Origin: Erwinia sp039023475
GTDB lineage: Bacteria > Pseudomonadota > Gammaproteobacteria > Enterobacterales > Enterobacteriaceae
Assembly: GCF_039023475.1 (NCBI RefSeq)
Contig: NZ_JBCHVB010000010.1
Coordinates: 44,804 to 108,803 of the forward strand
DNA: 64,000 bases
Direction of reading: 5' to 3'
The translations under genes were made by a program, and so were the position numbers. Positions 34,053-43,204 of this stretch are shown here, piece by piece (the stretch's first letter is position 1; each line of letters starts with the position of its first letter). The notes under the pieces are model-generated. The model saw only the letters and a list, made by a program, of their open reading frames with translations, was not told the origin of the DNA and made no database searches.

Positions 34053-36485
34053 ATGTTGTCTATGTCAGGTTGGCGTAACTTATATTATAAATTATTGAAT
34101 TTACCAGTTAAATTCTTTGTGAAAAGTAAAGCGATCCCCGCTGAGCCGGTCGCTGAACTGGGGCTGGATACATCGCGCCCTATTATGTATGTGCTCCCTT
34201 ACGATTCAAAGGCCGATTTGCTGGCGCTGCGTGAACAGTGCCGCAAACAGGATCTGCCCGATCCTTTAGATCCGCTGGAGATTGACGGTGCCATGCTGCC
34301 GCGCCACGTTTTTATTCATGACGGGCCGCGCGTCTTCCCCTATTTCGTGCCAAATCTGGAGTCGGTGAAACTGTTTCACGAATACCTCGATCTGCACCGC
34401 AGCAATCCGCTGCTGGACGTGCAGATGGTGCCGGTCGCCGTGATGTTTGGTCGCGCGCCGGGTCGCGAAGTGCAGGGCGAAAGCCAGCCGCATCTCCGCA
34501 TGCTGAATGGAATTCAGAAATTTTTCGCCGTGTTGTGGCTTGGGCGCGACAGCTTTGTGCGCTTCTCGCCGATGGTTTCGCTGCGTCGTATGGCGACCGA
34601 ACACGGCACGGACAAATCGATCGCCCAGAAGCTGGCCCGCGTGGCCAGAATGCACTTCGCCCGCCAGCGATTGGCCGCGATTGGCCCGCGCCTGCCGGTT
34701 CGCCAGGATCTGTTTAACCGGCTATTGCAGTCGAAGGCCATCGCAAAAGCGGTGGAGGATGAGGCGCGCAGTAAAAAAATCTCCCATGAAAAGGCCCAGC
34801 AGAACGCCATTGAGCTGATGGAAGAGGTGGCGGCGGATTTCTCCTATGAGGCGATTCGTCTTACCGATCGCATCATGGGCTGGACGTGGAGCAAACTCTA
34901 TCAGGGAATTAACGTCAACGGCGGCGAACGCGTGCGTCAGCTGGCGCAGGACGGCCATGAAATCGTCTATGTGCCCTGCCACCGCAGCCATATGGACTAC
35001 CTGCTGCTCTCTTACGTGCTTTACCATCAGGGACTGGTGCCGCCCCATATCGCCGCCGGCATTAACCTGAATTTCTGGCCCGCCGGGCCGATTTTCCGCC
35101 GGTTAGGCGCGTTCTTTATCCGCCGCACTTTTAAGGGCAACAAGCTCTACTCCACCGTTTTCCGCGAATACCTTGGCGAACTCTTTACCCGCGGTTATTC
35201 CGTCGAATACTTCGTTGAGGGAGGCCGCTCGCGTACGGGCCGCCTGCTCGATCCGAAGACCGGCACGCTGTCGATGACGATTCAGGCGATGCTGCGCGGC
35301 GGTAACCGCCCTATCACGCTGGTGCCTATCTATATTGGCTATGAGCACGTGATGGAAGTGGGGACCTACGCCAAAGAGCTGCGCGGCGCGACCAAGGAGA
35401 AAGAAAGCTTCCTTCAGATGGTGAGAGGCCTGCGCAAGCTGCGCAACCTCGGTCAGGGCTATGTGAATTTTGGCGAACCGCTGCCGCTGGTGACTTATCT
35501 GAATAAGCGCGTGCCCGAATGGCGTGAGGCGATCGATCCGATTGAAGCGCACCGTCCTGCCTGGCTGACGCCGGCGGTAAATGATATCGCCCAGCAGGTT
35601 ATGGTGCGTATCAATAATGCCGGCGCCGCTAACGCCATGAACCTGTGCGTGACCGCCCTGCTGGCTTCCCGGCAGCGTTCGCTGACGCGCGAACAGCTCA
35701 CCGAACAGCTTGACTGCTATGTGCAGCTGCTACGCAACGTCCCCTACTCGCCGGATGCTACCGTGCCGGATATGACGCCGGAAGCGCTGCTGGATCATGC
35801 CCTCAGCATGAACAAATTTGAGATTGAGCAGGACAGCATTGGCGAAATTATCATTCTGCCGCGCGAGCAGGCGGTACTGATGACCTACTATCGCAATAAC
35901 GTTCACCACATGCTGGTTATGCCTTCTCTGATTGCCGTGTTCCTGATGCAGCACCGTCAGCTGACGCGCGCCGAGCTGTTGCGCCAGCTCGGCGTCATCT
36001 ATCCGATGCTGAAGCGTGAACTGTTCCTGCACTGGAATAAAGAGGATCTGCCGCAGGTACTGGATGCGCTGGTCACTGAAATGGCGCGCCAGGGCCTGCT
36101 GACGGTTGAAGAAGACCGGCTACGCCTCAGCCCTGCCCGCACCCGGACGCTACAGCTGCTTGCTGCCGGCGTGCGGGAGACGCTTCAGCGCTACGCCATC
36201 GCCTTCTCTATCCTCAGCGCTAACCCGTCGATTAACCGCGGCACGCTGGAAAAAGAGAGCCGTACGATGGCCCAGCGCCTCTCCGTGCTGCACGGTATCA
36301 ATGCGCCAGAGTTCTTCGACAAGGCGGTCTTCTCTTCGCTGGTGCTGACGCTGCGCGACGAAGGGTATATCAGCGATACCGGCGATGCGCAGGTTGAGCA
36401 GACCCATAAGGTGTATCAGATGCTGGCCGATCTGATCACGCAGGATGTCAGGATGACTATCGAGAACGCCTCGCTTCCGGCATAA
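34053..36485 (+). CDS. plsB: Glycerol-3-phosphate 1-O-acyltransferase PlsB
   Basis: The enzyme makes lysophosphatidate from acyl-CoA/ACP and glycerol-3-phosphate at the inner membrane, the first step of phospholipid synthesis. The acyltransferase motifs are HRSHMD (HX4D, about residue 310), FIRRTFKGNKLY, YFVEGGRSRTGRL and LVPIYIGYE. The frame is open from 33966. The ATG at 34053 is favoured because AAGAGG lies five bases before it; the ATG at 34062 (MSGWRN..., the E. coli-like start, 807 residues) is the alternative. From 34053 it is 810 residues. Confidence 0.97.
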   Translation: MLSMSGWRNLYYKLLNLPVKFFVKSKAIPAEPVAELGLDTSRPIMYVLPYDSKADLLALREQCRKQDLPDPLDPLEIDGAMLPRHVFIHDGPRVFPYFVPNLESVKLFHEYLDLHRSNPLLDVQMVPVAVMFGRAPGREVQGESQPHLRMLNGIQKFFAVLWLGRDSFVRFSPMVSLRRMATEHGTDKSIAQKLARVARMHFARQRLAAIGPRLPVRQDLFNRLLQSKAIAKAVEDEARSKKISHEKAQQNAIELMEEVAADFSYEAIRLTDRIMGWTWSKLYQGINVNGGERVRQLAQDGHEIVYVPCHRSHMDYLLLSYVLYHQGLVPPHIAAGINLNFWPAGPIFRRLGAFFIRRTFKGNKLYSTVFREYLGELFTRGYSVEYFVEGGRSRTGRLLDPKTGTLSMTIQAMLRGGNRPITLVPIYIGYEHVMEVGTYAKELRGATKEKESFLQMVRGLRKLRNLGQGYVNFGEPLPLVTYLNKRVPEWREAIDPIEAHRPAWLTPAVNDIAQQVMVRINNAGAANAMNLCVTALLASRQRSLTREQLTEQLDCYVQLLRNVPYSPDATVPDMTPEALLDHALSMNKFEIEQDSIGEIIILPREQAVLMTYYRNNVHHMLVMPSLIAVFLMQHRQLTRAELLRQLGVIYPMLKRELFLHWNKEDLPQVLDALVTEMARQGLLTVEEDRLRLSPARTRTLQLLAAGVRETLQRYAIAFSILSANPSINRGTLEKESRTMAQRLSVLHGINAPEFFDKAVFSSLVLTLRDEGYISDTGDAQVEQTHKVYQMLADLITQDVRMTIENASLPA

Positions 36486-36495
36486 GCCCGCCATA

Positions 36496-36537
36496 AAAAA
36501 GGGTCGGTGACAGAAATGTCACCGACCCTTTTTTTTG
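36496..36537. terminator. Bidirectional terminator between plsB and ubiA
   Basis: GGGTCGGTGACA-GAAA-TGTCACCGACCC (36501-36528) is flanked by an A-run on the left and a T-run on the right, so it can serve both convergent genes. Confidence 0.95.
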
Positions 36538-36548
36538 CCCGGCGGCTG

Positions 36549-37433
36549 TCAGAACCCGTTAACGACGGGCGGCAAACTGAAGGCTATACCGATAAACAGC
36601 ACCAGCCCCACATAGTTATTGTTCAGAAAGGCCCGGAAGCACAAATCCCGGTCACGCCCTGAGATCAGCTTTTGCTGATACACGAACAGCGCGCCGGCCA
36701 GCAGGACCGAGCAGTAAAACAGCCCGCCCAGCTGCAACCGCCAGCCGATCAGCGTCATCAGACCCAGGGTGGCGAGCTGGAGCAGGCCGATAATAAGCTT
36801 ATCGCAGCGCCCGAACAGGATCGCGGTGGACTTCACCCCGATTTTTAAATCATCGTCACGATCGACCATCGCGTACTCGGTATCGAAGGCGACCGTCCAG
36901 CACATGTAGGCGAAAAACAGCAGCCAGCAGTTCAGCGGCAGGGTTCCGCTGACGGCCGCCCAGCCCATTGGGATCCCCCAGCCGAACGCCGCGCCCAGCA
37001 CCACCTGAGGGAGATGGGTATAGCGTTTCATAAAGGGGTACATCCACGCCAGCGCCAGCCCGCCTAACGACAGCCAGATAGTCATGGCGTTCATCGTCAG
37101 CACCAGGCAAAACGAGATCAGCACCAGCAGGGCAAACAGCAGAACGGCTTCTTTTGTGGTGACCGCACCGCTGGGCAGCGGCCGGAACTGCGTTCGCTTA
37201 ACGTGGCCGTCAATTTTGCGGTCGGCGAAATCGTTCACCACGCAGCCTGCGGCACGCATAAAGAAAACCCCAAGCGTAAAGACGATCAGCACGTTCAGCG
37301 GCGGAACGCACATTCCGGCGAGCCACAGTGACCAGAAGGTCGGCCACAGCAGCAGCAGCGTCCCTATCGGTTTATCAATCCGCATCAGACGGCTGTAGGC
37401 CCGGAATTTATTCACTGGCAAACTTTTCTCCAC
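36549..37433 (-). CDS. ubiA: 4-Hydroxybenzoate octaprenyltransferase UbiA
   Basis: This 294-residue membrane prenyltransferase attaches the polyprenyl tail to 4-hydroxybenzoate in ubiquinone synthesis. The two Asp-rich Mg-diphosphate sites are visible: NDFADRKIDGHVKRT (about 68-82) and DTEYAMVDRDDD (about 191-202), separated by membrane helices. It follows ubiC by one base on the same strand, so the two are translationally close and cotranscribed, as in E. coli. Confidence 0.98.
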   Translation of the reverse strand: MEKSLPVNKFRAYSRLMRIDKPIGTLLLLWPTFWSLWLAGMCVPPLNVLIVFTLGVFFMRAAGCVVNDFADRKIDGHVKRTQFRPLPSGAVTTKEAVLLFALLVLISFCLVLTMNAMTIWLSLGGLALAWMYPFMKRYTHLPQVVLGAAFGWGIPMGWAAVSGTLPLNCWLLFFAYMCWTVAFDTEYAMVDRDDDLKIGVKSTAILFGRCDKLIIGLLQLATLGLMTLIGWRLQLGGLFYCSVLLAGALFVYQQKLISGRDRDLCFRAFLNNNYVGLVLFIGIAFSLPPVVNGF

Positions 37434-37434
37434 G

Positions 37435-37965
37435 CTACAGGCTCCCTTTCGCCGTCACGCCCTGGTGGTAGAGCGGTGCGGGCGGTAAAAACAGTTCAGT
37501 AAGTAAAAGTGGCTTGCCGGAGAGGCGCAGCCGCGAGCGTCGCCCCCACAAACCTTCCACCACGCCGGGTTCAATAAAGTCCCGTGTCAGCGTGGAAGAG
37601 GCAAACAAATAGCGCCCCAGTGGCCGCGTACCCAGATGCTGAAGCATCTCCTCCGGGCCGTTCAGGGTCGATTCGGGCACCAGCGTGCGGCCAGCCAGCC
37701 AGGGCTTTCCGTCGCCGCACAGCAGGATTTCCCGCAGCCAGTATCGCGGTTCCAGCGGCAGCAGTGCGATCTCCTCGCCGGCCTCCTCTGCGCTGATAAA
37801 TCCCTCCCGCTGAACCACGACGGTGACTTTTTCACAGTGGCGCTCAAAACGCCGGGTCATGGAGTCTTCCTCCATCAGCCAGTCCAGCAGCGGGGCCGTC
37901 AGCAGCGGCGATGAGTCAGGCAACCAGTTGATGGCGCGCAGCTGCGAGAGCGCGTTCTCAGCCAT
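37435..37965 (-). CDS. ubiC: Chorismate lyase UbiC
   Basis: The enzyme cleaves chorismate to 4-hydroxybenzoate and pyruvate, the committed step to ubiquinone. It is 176 residues, about ten longer than E. coli UbiC through its C-terminus. Conserved parts are DSMTRRFE (about 34-41), RYWLREILLCGDGKPWLAGRT (in parts about 74-93), GRYLF and the LWGRRSRLRLSGKPLLLTELFLP block. It opens the ubiCA operon. Confidence 0.97.
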   Translation of the reverse strand: MAENALSQLRAINWLPDSSPLLTAPLLDWLMEEDSMTRRFERHCEKVTVVVQREGFISAEEAGEEIALLPLEPRYWLREILLCGDGKPWLAGRTLVPESTLNGPEEMLQHLGTRPLGRYLFASSTLTRDFIEPGVVEGLWGRRSRLRLSGKPLLLTELFLPPAPLYHQGVTAKGSL

Positions 37966-38066
37966 ACGGCGTCTCCGGGCAAAAATTTCGGTGCCATAGT
38001 GTAGCGCAGTCGCCGTCCGGGTACACCGCGTGTCGGGCGGGAATTATCAGAAAGGCGCCGGGAGAT

Positions 38067-38094
38067 AAAAAATGGGTGCCGCTCTGGCACCCAT
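38067..38094 (-). terminator. psiE terminator
   Basis: On the minus strand ATGGGTGCC, loop AGAGC and GGCACCCAT are followed by TTTTT. It begins 6 bp after the psiE stop. Confidence 0.85.
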
Positions 38095-38099
38095 CAGCG

Positions 38100-38498
38100 C
38101 TATTCGCGCTTCAGACGGTTACTGTTAGCCAGCCAGAGCGTGACGACCAGCAGCAGAATGGCAATGGCGTAAGCCAGGGTATCGAACGGATTTTTATGAT
38201 CGACGATGATCAGGCGGATAATCGCCGTAATACCGATATAGACGAAGTAGCGCAGAGGGAAATGGTAACCCGACTGGAAATATTTCACGATCAGCGCAAT
38301 AAACTCAAAGTAGAGAAAGTAGATCACGATCCCTTCAATCAGCAGATAGGAGGAGGTCTGTTCGCCCGTATTCAGCAGCACGTTAGCCAGATGGAATGTT
38401 TCTTTACCTAAAAATATAGCCAGTATGCCCGCTAAGATAATCAGGCCAACGTTCAGCACCATCTGCAGCATCCAGGCAATACGTGTCGCGGTAATCAT
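38100..38498 (-). CDS. psiE: Phosphate-starvation-inducible protein PsiE
   Basis: This small membrane protein has four hydrophobic helices and the conserved centre FLYFEFIALIVKYFQSGYHFPLRYFVYIGITAIIRLIIVDHK (in parts about 62-103), nearly identical to E. coli PsiE. Its function is unknown. The longest frame starts at GTG 38519, but the ATG at 38498 is preferred because AGAGGA lies seven bases before it, giving 132 residues. Upstream is a perfect CRP site; E. coli psiE is known to be under PhoB and CRP control. The mal genes that adjoin it in K-12 are absent. Confidence 0.92.
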   Translation of the reverse strand: MITATRIAWMLQMVLNVGLIILAGILAIFLGKETFHLANVLLNTGEQTSSYLLIEGIVIYFLYFEFIALIVKYFQSGYHFPLRYFVYIGITAIIRLIIVDHKNPFDTLAYAIAILLLVVTLWLANSNRLKRE

Positions 38499-38562
38499 AC
38501 ATACATCCTCTAAAGTCACGCTTTTTTCGTCAGGAAATGACGGTACGGATAATATGCTTTAG

Positions 38563-38578
38563 TGTGACGAAGTTCACA
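38563..38578. promoter_or_regulatory. CRP site upstream of psiE
   Basis: TGTGA-CGAAGT-TCACA is a perfect CRP core palindrome. It lies just upstream of a minus-strand TATTAT element near 38550, 65-80 bp before the psiE start, as in E. coli where CRP represses psiE. Confidence 0.75.
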
Positions 38579-38602
38579 AGTTTTGCCGCTTGCTGATAGC
38601 GT

Positions 38603-38636
38603 AAAAAAGGGGAGTTACGCGATGCCGCAACTCCCC
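38603..38636 (-). terminator. yjbEFGH operon terminator
   Basis: On the minus strand GGGGAGTT and AACTCCCC pair around a 12-base loop and are followed by TTTTTTAC. It lies 29 bp after the yjbH stop. Confidence 0.9.
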
Positions 38637-38664
38637 AGATACGTTTACCGGACAGGGTCAGAGG

Positions 38665-40758
38665 TTACCGGAAATGTTTGTCCCGATCGGAGGTCATGTT
38701 ATAGAGCTGGTATTTACGGCCCAGCATCTGACCGCCATCGCGCGTCAGCGGCGTCCAGCTGACCTGCGCCCGTCCCCGCGTTGGTGACGCGGTGAACAGA
38801 TCCATCGGAATGGAGATGTAAAACCCTTTGGTGAAGTCCCCTTCTCCATACTCCTCCGCCGAGACGTTGGTTTTGGTCGCGTAAGCGCCGACGATCACGC
38901 CGCTGTCAAACTGGCGGGAGATGTCCAGCGTGGCCCCTTTATCTTCGGCCAGATACTGTCCGACGCTCGCCTTAACCAGCACGCTGCGCATAAACCACGG
39001 ATGCCAGTAGGCGGTGATGTTGCCGACGTTAGCGCTGTAGTTATCGAACTGCATCATATTGTCCCAGTCGCGTCGCTTAACGTAGTTAGCATCAACGCCA
39101 ACGGCCCAGTCAGCATCCAGAGGCCGGTACAGCACCTCGCCACCCACGCCGCCATACATGGTTTCCAGATAGCCGCCATACATCTGTCCGTAAAAGCCGT
39201 TCCCCAGGGAGCGCATATAGTTGGCCTGGAGGTTATTCACGTAGACGTTATTTTCCACGTAATCGCGAATATGGGTGCGTACGCGCGGTAATGAAGAGTC
39301 ATTCGGCGCACCGTTATAGCGGAACTTATCGTAGTTGTTGGCGATGTTGGCAAATACGCTGCCATCAACTAACAGATGATCTGTCAGCCAGTAGTTTGCA
39401 TTACCCATCACGCCAACCTGATAGAGGTAGAAGCTCTCTGGCCCGCCAACGGACTGATTCAGCACCGGCGACAGGCTGTAATCCAGCGGATCGGCATCAA
39501 TATGGAAACCCTGCTCGGTGCGTCCCGGATCGACCGGATCGATCCGCCGTTGATCCAGCATTCTCTCTTTACCGAGCGGATAGCCTTCCAGCTGCTGCTT
39601 CAGGCTCGCCACGGACGTCACGGTCGTTACCTGCGGCATATTGTTACGTGTTTCCGTCACGCTCAGCGTTTCAATGCCCGATGGAAGGTTATTCATCATA
39701 ATCAGGTTGGCGCGATCGATGCCCTCCTGAGTATTGCGGTATTTGTTCTGCTGGCCCGTGGCGTACAGGGTACTGCCTTTAATTTGCAGGTTGGGCCCAT
39801 TTAGTCCGGCGTTATATTTCAGCCCGGTGAGCTGGCTTGCTACCGCTGTGGGTTCAAAGAACTCTCCCTGCGGCTGCGGGTTGTACGCTGGTTTCGGAGC
39901 ATCAACAGAGGCAACATGCAGATCGTTGAAATTCGTCCGCAGGGTAAAGCCCGCCATCAGCGTATTGCCGCGTTCGTAGCTGATATTCACATCCGCCCAC
40001 TCCGTCAGGCGATAGATGGCACCGACGTTGACCTTACTTTTCTGCTCAAGCTGCCCGGCGAAATCATCCTGATAGTCGTTGCCCTCATACTCAATTTTCA
40101 GGCGAAGCGGCTGCCATGGCGTCTGATATTCGATGCCGCCAAAAATCGCTGCCGGCCCTTTAAACATATCCGTGCCGTTGACCGATCCGGCAGTGCCGTT
40201 GCCGTCAGCGCGGTTACAGTAGCGGCTGTCCGCGGCGCAGAAGGGGTTTTTCACCGTGCCGCTGTTGCCGAGATAGCCAAAGCCCAGCCCAAGGGTGAAG
40301 TCAAACGGTCCCCAGGCTTTGGTCGCCACCAGATATTCGCTGTCAAAGAGGCCGGTACCGCCGAGATCGCGGGCGCCGACCGCCACTTCAGGCAGCCAGA
40401 AACCTTCCTGCCAGAGACGCGCCTTCAGATCGAACGCCTTATCTTTATAGGTCTGCGTGCCGCTGAAACTATCCACTGCGCTGTAGCGACGCGTTTTCAC
40501 GTCGGTGTAGCGAATGGTCGCCTCAAGCCAGGGAAAAAGCTGTACCGACGATGAAAAGAAGCGGTACTGGTCGTTATAGCGATAGTTCAGGCTGAATTCG
40601 CCATCCTTCGCCATACGGGCCGTGGGCACCTGTAGCAACCCCACGCCGCCGAGATCGGATTGTGAGGGGCTAACGGGGTTGGTCAGCATCGCCGCCTGCG
40701 TCTGACAGGCACAGGCGACGGAAACAGCCAGCAGGCTGAGTAGATAATGTTTTTTCAT
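38665..40758 (-). CDS. yjbH: YjbH, outer-membrane protein of the yjb exopolysaccharide operon
   Basis: The product is 697 residues with a signal peptide (MKKHYLLSLLAVSVACACQTQA, about 1-22) and then SQSDLGGVGLLQVPTARMAKDGEFSLNYR, the family hallmark. Many amphipathic beta-strands follow, consistent with one or two outer-membrane barrels. YjbH/GfcD proteins are thought to pass or hold the exopolysaccharide at the outer membrane. Its ATG overlaps the yjbG stop by one base, so translation is coupled. Confidence 0.95.
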   Translation of the reverse strand: MKKHYLLSLLAVSVACACQTQAAMLTNPVSPSQSDLGGVGLLQVPTARMAKDGEFSLNYRYNDQYRFFSSSVQLFPWLEATIRYTDVKTRRYSAVDSFSGTQTYKDKAFDLKARLWQEGFWLPEVAVGARDLGGTGLFDSEYLVATKAWGPFDFTLGLGFGYLGNSGTVKNPFCAADSRYCNRADGNGTAGSVNGTDMFKGPAAIFGGIEYQTPWQPLRLKIEYEGNDYQDDFAGQLEQKSKVNVGAIYRLTEWADVNISYERGNTLMAGFTLRTNFNDLHVASVDAPKPAYNPQPQGEFFEPTAVASQLTGLKYNAGLNGPNLQIKGSTLYATGQQNKYRNTQEGIDRANLIMMNNLPSGIETLSVTETRNNMPQVTTVTSVASLKQQLEGYPLGKERMLDQRRIDPVDPGRTEQGFHIDADPLDYSLSPVLNQSVGGPESFYLYQVGVMGNANYWLTDHLLVDGSVFANIANNYDKFRYNGAPNDSSLPRVRTHIRDYVENNVYVNNLQANYMRSLGNGFYGQMYGGYLETMYGGVGGEVLYRPLDADWAVGVDANYVKRRDWDNMMQFDNYSANVGNITAYWHPWFMRSVLVKASVGQYLAEDKGATLDISRQFDSGVIVGAYATKTNVSAEEYGEGDFTKGFYISIPMDLFTASPTRGRAQVSWTPLTRDGGQMLGRKYQLYNMTSDRDKHFR

Positions 40759-41513
40759 CAGTCAAGGATCCGGTGCGTCAGAACTGAAATGATTTGCTGG
40801 TTAAGATCCTGGTATTCGCCAGGCAGCGACCATGAGGAGAAGCCAACGTAAATAATGCTGCCCGCTTCCGGCTCCCGGTGACGCCGGTTCCAGTAAGCCA
40901 CCGGCACGTCACTGACGTCACCAGCGGGGCCAATCAGCACCGCCGTGTTACGCTCCGCGCCTGAAAGCAGGTCGCTATGCGCCAGATAGTCCACCAGGCT
41001 GCGGCCCGGCTGCCAGGCCACTTTACCGCTCTCTGCCAGCAGGCCAGCCATCCTCACCGTGGTCGGCTTTTGCAGCGTATAAAGGCTGTAATCGCCTTCC
41101 AGACGCCGGTTCTCCGCCGGGCGAACGCGCACAGCATCGGGATCGAGATTCACAAACTGACGGCCCGTTACGGTTAATGAGGCAATCTGCTGATACACAT
41201 TTTCAACGACGGCGGCCTTACTGCTGTCACCCTCTGCGCGTAGCGTCCTGCTCCAGCCTTTCAGCCGCGCCAGCAGTTGCTGCTGCTGCCGCACTGCCGC
41301 CGTCGTGGCATTTTTTTCTGCGATCGCCGTGCCCGGCCACCAGGTTTTCCCTTTGAGCGCCGGGCTGGTGACCAGCTGCGCCAGGTTTTCCGCATTGCTG
41401 ATAACGGCAGTTTCGTTTCTGTCGGGATAAAAGATCGTCACCTGACTTTCCGCACACAGCTGCAGCGAGACAAAGAACGCCATCCCGGCGGGAATTAATG
41501 CTCTTTTTTTCAT
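40758..41513 (-). CDS. yjbG: YjbG, GfcC-like capsule biosynthesis protein
   Basis: This 251-residue periplasmic protein has a signal peptide (about 1-22, ending LCAES) and the GfcC layout of two beta-grasp regions: ENLAQLVTSPALKGKTWWPG early, and DYSLYTLQKPTTVRMAGLLAESG with GRSLVDYLAHSDLLSGAE later. It probably aids export of the exopolysaccharide together with YjbF and YjbH. The start codon overlaps the yjbF stop by four bases (ATGA). Confidence 0.94.
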   Translation of the reverse strand: MKKRALIPAGMAFFVSLQLCAESQVTIFYPDRNETAVISNAENLAQLVTSPALKGKTWWPGTAIAEKNATTAAVRQQQQLLARLKGWSRTLRAEGDSSKAAVVENVYQQIASLTVTGRQFVNLDPDAVRVRPAENRRLEGDYSLYTLQKPTTVRMAGLLAESGKVAWQPGRSLVDYLAHSDLLSGAERNTAVLIGPAGDVSDVPVAYWNRRHREPEAGSIIYVGFSSWSLPGEYQDLNQQIISVLTHRILD

Positions 41514-42157
41514 GATTTCGCCGGCTTCAGTAGGGTGATGTCAAAAGAGAGATTCTCTCCGCCGGGCGTCTGCTGCGACTGACGAACCAGCCCTGTGGCG
41601 GCGTCTGTCCAGAAGGTGTTGGTCCAGGATCTGCCGTCTCCGGCCAGTTCAACTTTTTCCTGCCAGACCTGACAGGCGACCTTACTGCCGGCAATATCCA
41701 GCATCCGATCCTCAAGACGCGTAAAGTGGGAGACCGCCGTTCCGGCACGGAACTGGCCATTCTCTGTCCAGCTCAGCGTCCGCGTCCAGCTGGCCCCGTC
41801 GGTCAGGCGCAGCGGATCGGCGAGGGGATCCTGCTGAAGGTTCGTCACCTCTTTCAGGTTGTCGCGCAGCCCCAGCGTTTTCACCACGCGTCCGTGTTGC
41901 GTTACGACCACCGAGCGATCCTGCGTGATCCATTTCTGCTGCCCTTCCTCATCGAAGCCCAGCACCACGAAAATCCGCTGCCCGCCGTTGAGGCGCAGAT
42001 AGATGCTGGCATAGGGGAGCGCTTCAATCTGCGCACTGGAAATCTGAACGTCCTCTGGCCCAAGGAGGGCGAGGCTGACCGTATCGACCAGCCCTTTTTG
42101 CGTTTGCGTACAGGCCTGCAAAAGCAGGCACAGCAGCAGAAGTGGTATATAGCGCAC
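41510..42157 (-). CDS. yjbF: YjbF, GfcB-like lipoprotein
   Basis: The product is about 215 residues with a lipoprotein signal (RYIPLLLLCLLLQACTQ; lipobox LLQAC), so Cys is acylated after processing. The remaining domain contains GGQRIFVVLGFDEEGQQKWITQDR and DGASWTRTLSWTE, as in the YjbF/GfcB family. The longest frame begins at 42205, but the GTG at 42157 is preferred because AGGGA lies about nine bases before it and the signal peptide then starts at once. It is the second gene of yjbEFGH. Confidence 0.92.
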   Translation of the reverse strand: MRYIPLLLLCLLLQACTQTQKGLVDTVSLALLGPEDVQISSAQIEALPYASIYLRLNGGQRIFVVLGFDEEGQQKWITQDRSVVVTQHGRVVKTLGLRDNLKEVTNLQQDPLADPLRLTDGASWTRTLSWTENGQFRAGTAVSHFTRLEDRMLDIAGSKVACQVWQEKVELAGDGRSWTNTFWTDAATGLVRQSQQTPGGENLSFDITLLKPAKS

Positions 42158-42235
42158 CGGTGTGAGTCCCTGAGTAAAGTCTGACAACGTCGAAAATAAC
42201 CACACAGGCGTGTGGTTATGATTAATTTTTTATAC

Positions 42236-42484
42236 TTAACGCGTTGTGCTGGTCGTGGTGGTGGTCGTGGTTCCGGTATTGGACCCATTTCCACCGCTGC
42301 TTGCTGCCAGCGCTACGCCGACCACGGCACCAAGAGCGCCCACGCCAACTGCGGTCGTGGTGCCGGCGGAGAGCGTTCCCGCCGCGCTACCGGCAGCCGC
42401 ACCGGTTTCTACTGGCGCGGCAAACGCGGCAGAAGTCACCGATAAACAGGCTACGGCAACAGCCGCACATAAGGTTTTTTTCAT
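42236..42484 (-). CDS. yjbE: YjbE, small exported protein of the yjb operon
   Basis: The 82-residue product has a signal peptide (MKKTLCAAVAVACLSVTSAAFA) and a low-complexity mature part rich in Ala, Gly, Ser and Thr, with a Gly-rich hydrophobic stretch and a Thr-rich tail (TTTTTTTSTTR). It matches YjbE, the first gene of the Rcs-controlled yjbEFGH operon. The role is unknown. The ATG at 42484 follows AAGGGA; the five codons before it are not needed. The base order favours T/C repeats at the 3' end. Confidence 0.9.
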   Translation of the reverse strand: MKKTLCAAVAVACLSVTSAAFAAPVETGAAAGSAAGTLSAGTTTAVGVGALGAVVGVALAASSGGNGSNTGTTTTTTTSTTR

Positions 42485-43204
42485 TACATTTCCCTTCATC
42501 AGATGAATGGATACCCGCCTGAAGGGTTTCAGGCGCGCCCAGTATAAGGCATGGCATTGCCTGAATTCATGAGCGCGCAGACCCGCTCAGCGCCTGTTTT
42601 CCAGCTGCGTGTCGCTGTTTTATTTCTGTGCATTTCAGCTATTTTTAACCAGATAATTCAGATTATTGATATTTATGTCTGTGAAAGCGGCGCTAATTAG
42701 TGCCATTAGCTAATAATAAGAGTTAGGGAAGAGATCCCGACAGAAAGGGGTAATCCGGAGAGAATAGTGGGAATAAAATGTTTTTTTTCAGCAAGTTAAT
42801 CTGTATGTAACGCGATTTTCAGTAAAAATGAACGCCAATAATTTCAGATTTATCCGCCGAAAAATCGTCTTAAGTTTCAAACTTTTAAGATTTTCCTCAG
42901 TCTTATTATCCCGGTTTTACTAATTAATGGCGGGAATATCATGCCGTTTTTTACCTGAAACAACCCGATAAGCGCCATTAACGGGCGGCGGCAATGCTAA
43001 GCGCAATGTCAAACAGGACCATACCAGGATGAACTGGATCGCATTTCACTTCCCAACGGTTTACAGGCGAAAAAAAGGGCTGTGGCAATGGCCATCAGCC
43101 CTTCATTACGGTGGTGCGCACCGCAGCGTTACTGCCCTGAATCAGCGTTCAGACACCGATCCGCACTGGCGGCAGGCGCTGCCTACCAGCACGCACATGG
43201 TGAA
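42485..43204. other. 720-bp region between pgi and yjbE
   Basis: No gene is supported. Close to yjbE are an 8-bp hairpin CGCCTGAA-GGGT-TTCAGGCG (42516-42535) in the leader and a minus-strand TATACT at about 42541-42546 as a possible -10 with a weak -35, in keeping with an activator-dependent promoter. No clear RcsAB box was found. The middle (42640-42950) is AT-rich. The pgi terminator lies at the right. Confidence 0.5.
43073..43106 (-). terminator. pgi terminator
   Basis: On the minus strand AAGGGCTG plus ATGGC pairs with GCCA plus CAGCCCTT (one bulge) and is followed by six T. It lies about 100 bp after the pgi stop. Confidence 0.8.

Noticed and set aside
42870..42915. Possible RcsAB box upstream of yjbE (TTAAGATTTTCCTCA)
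   Set aside because: The two halves are one base too close compared with the consensus, and it is about 400 bp from yjbE. Not good enough, though Rcs control of yjbE is known in E. coli.
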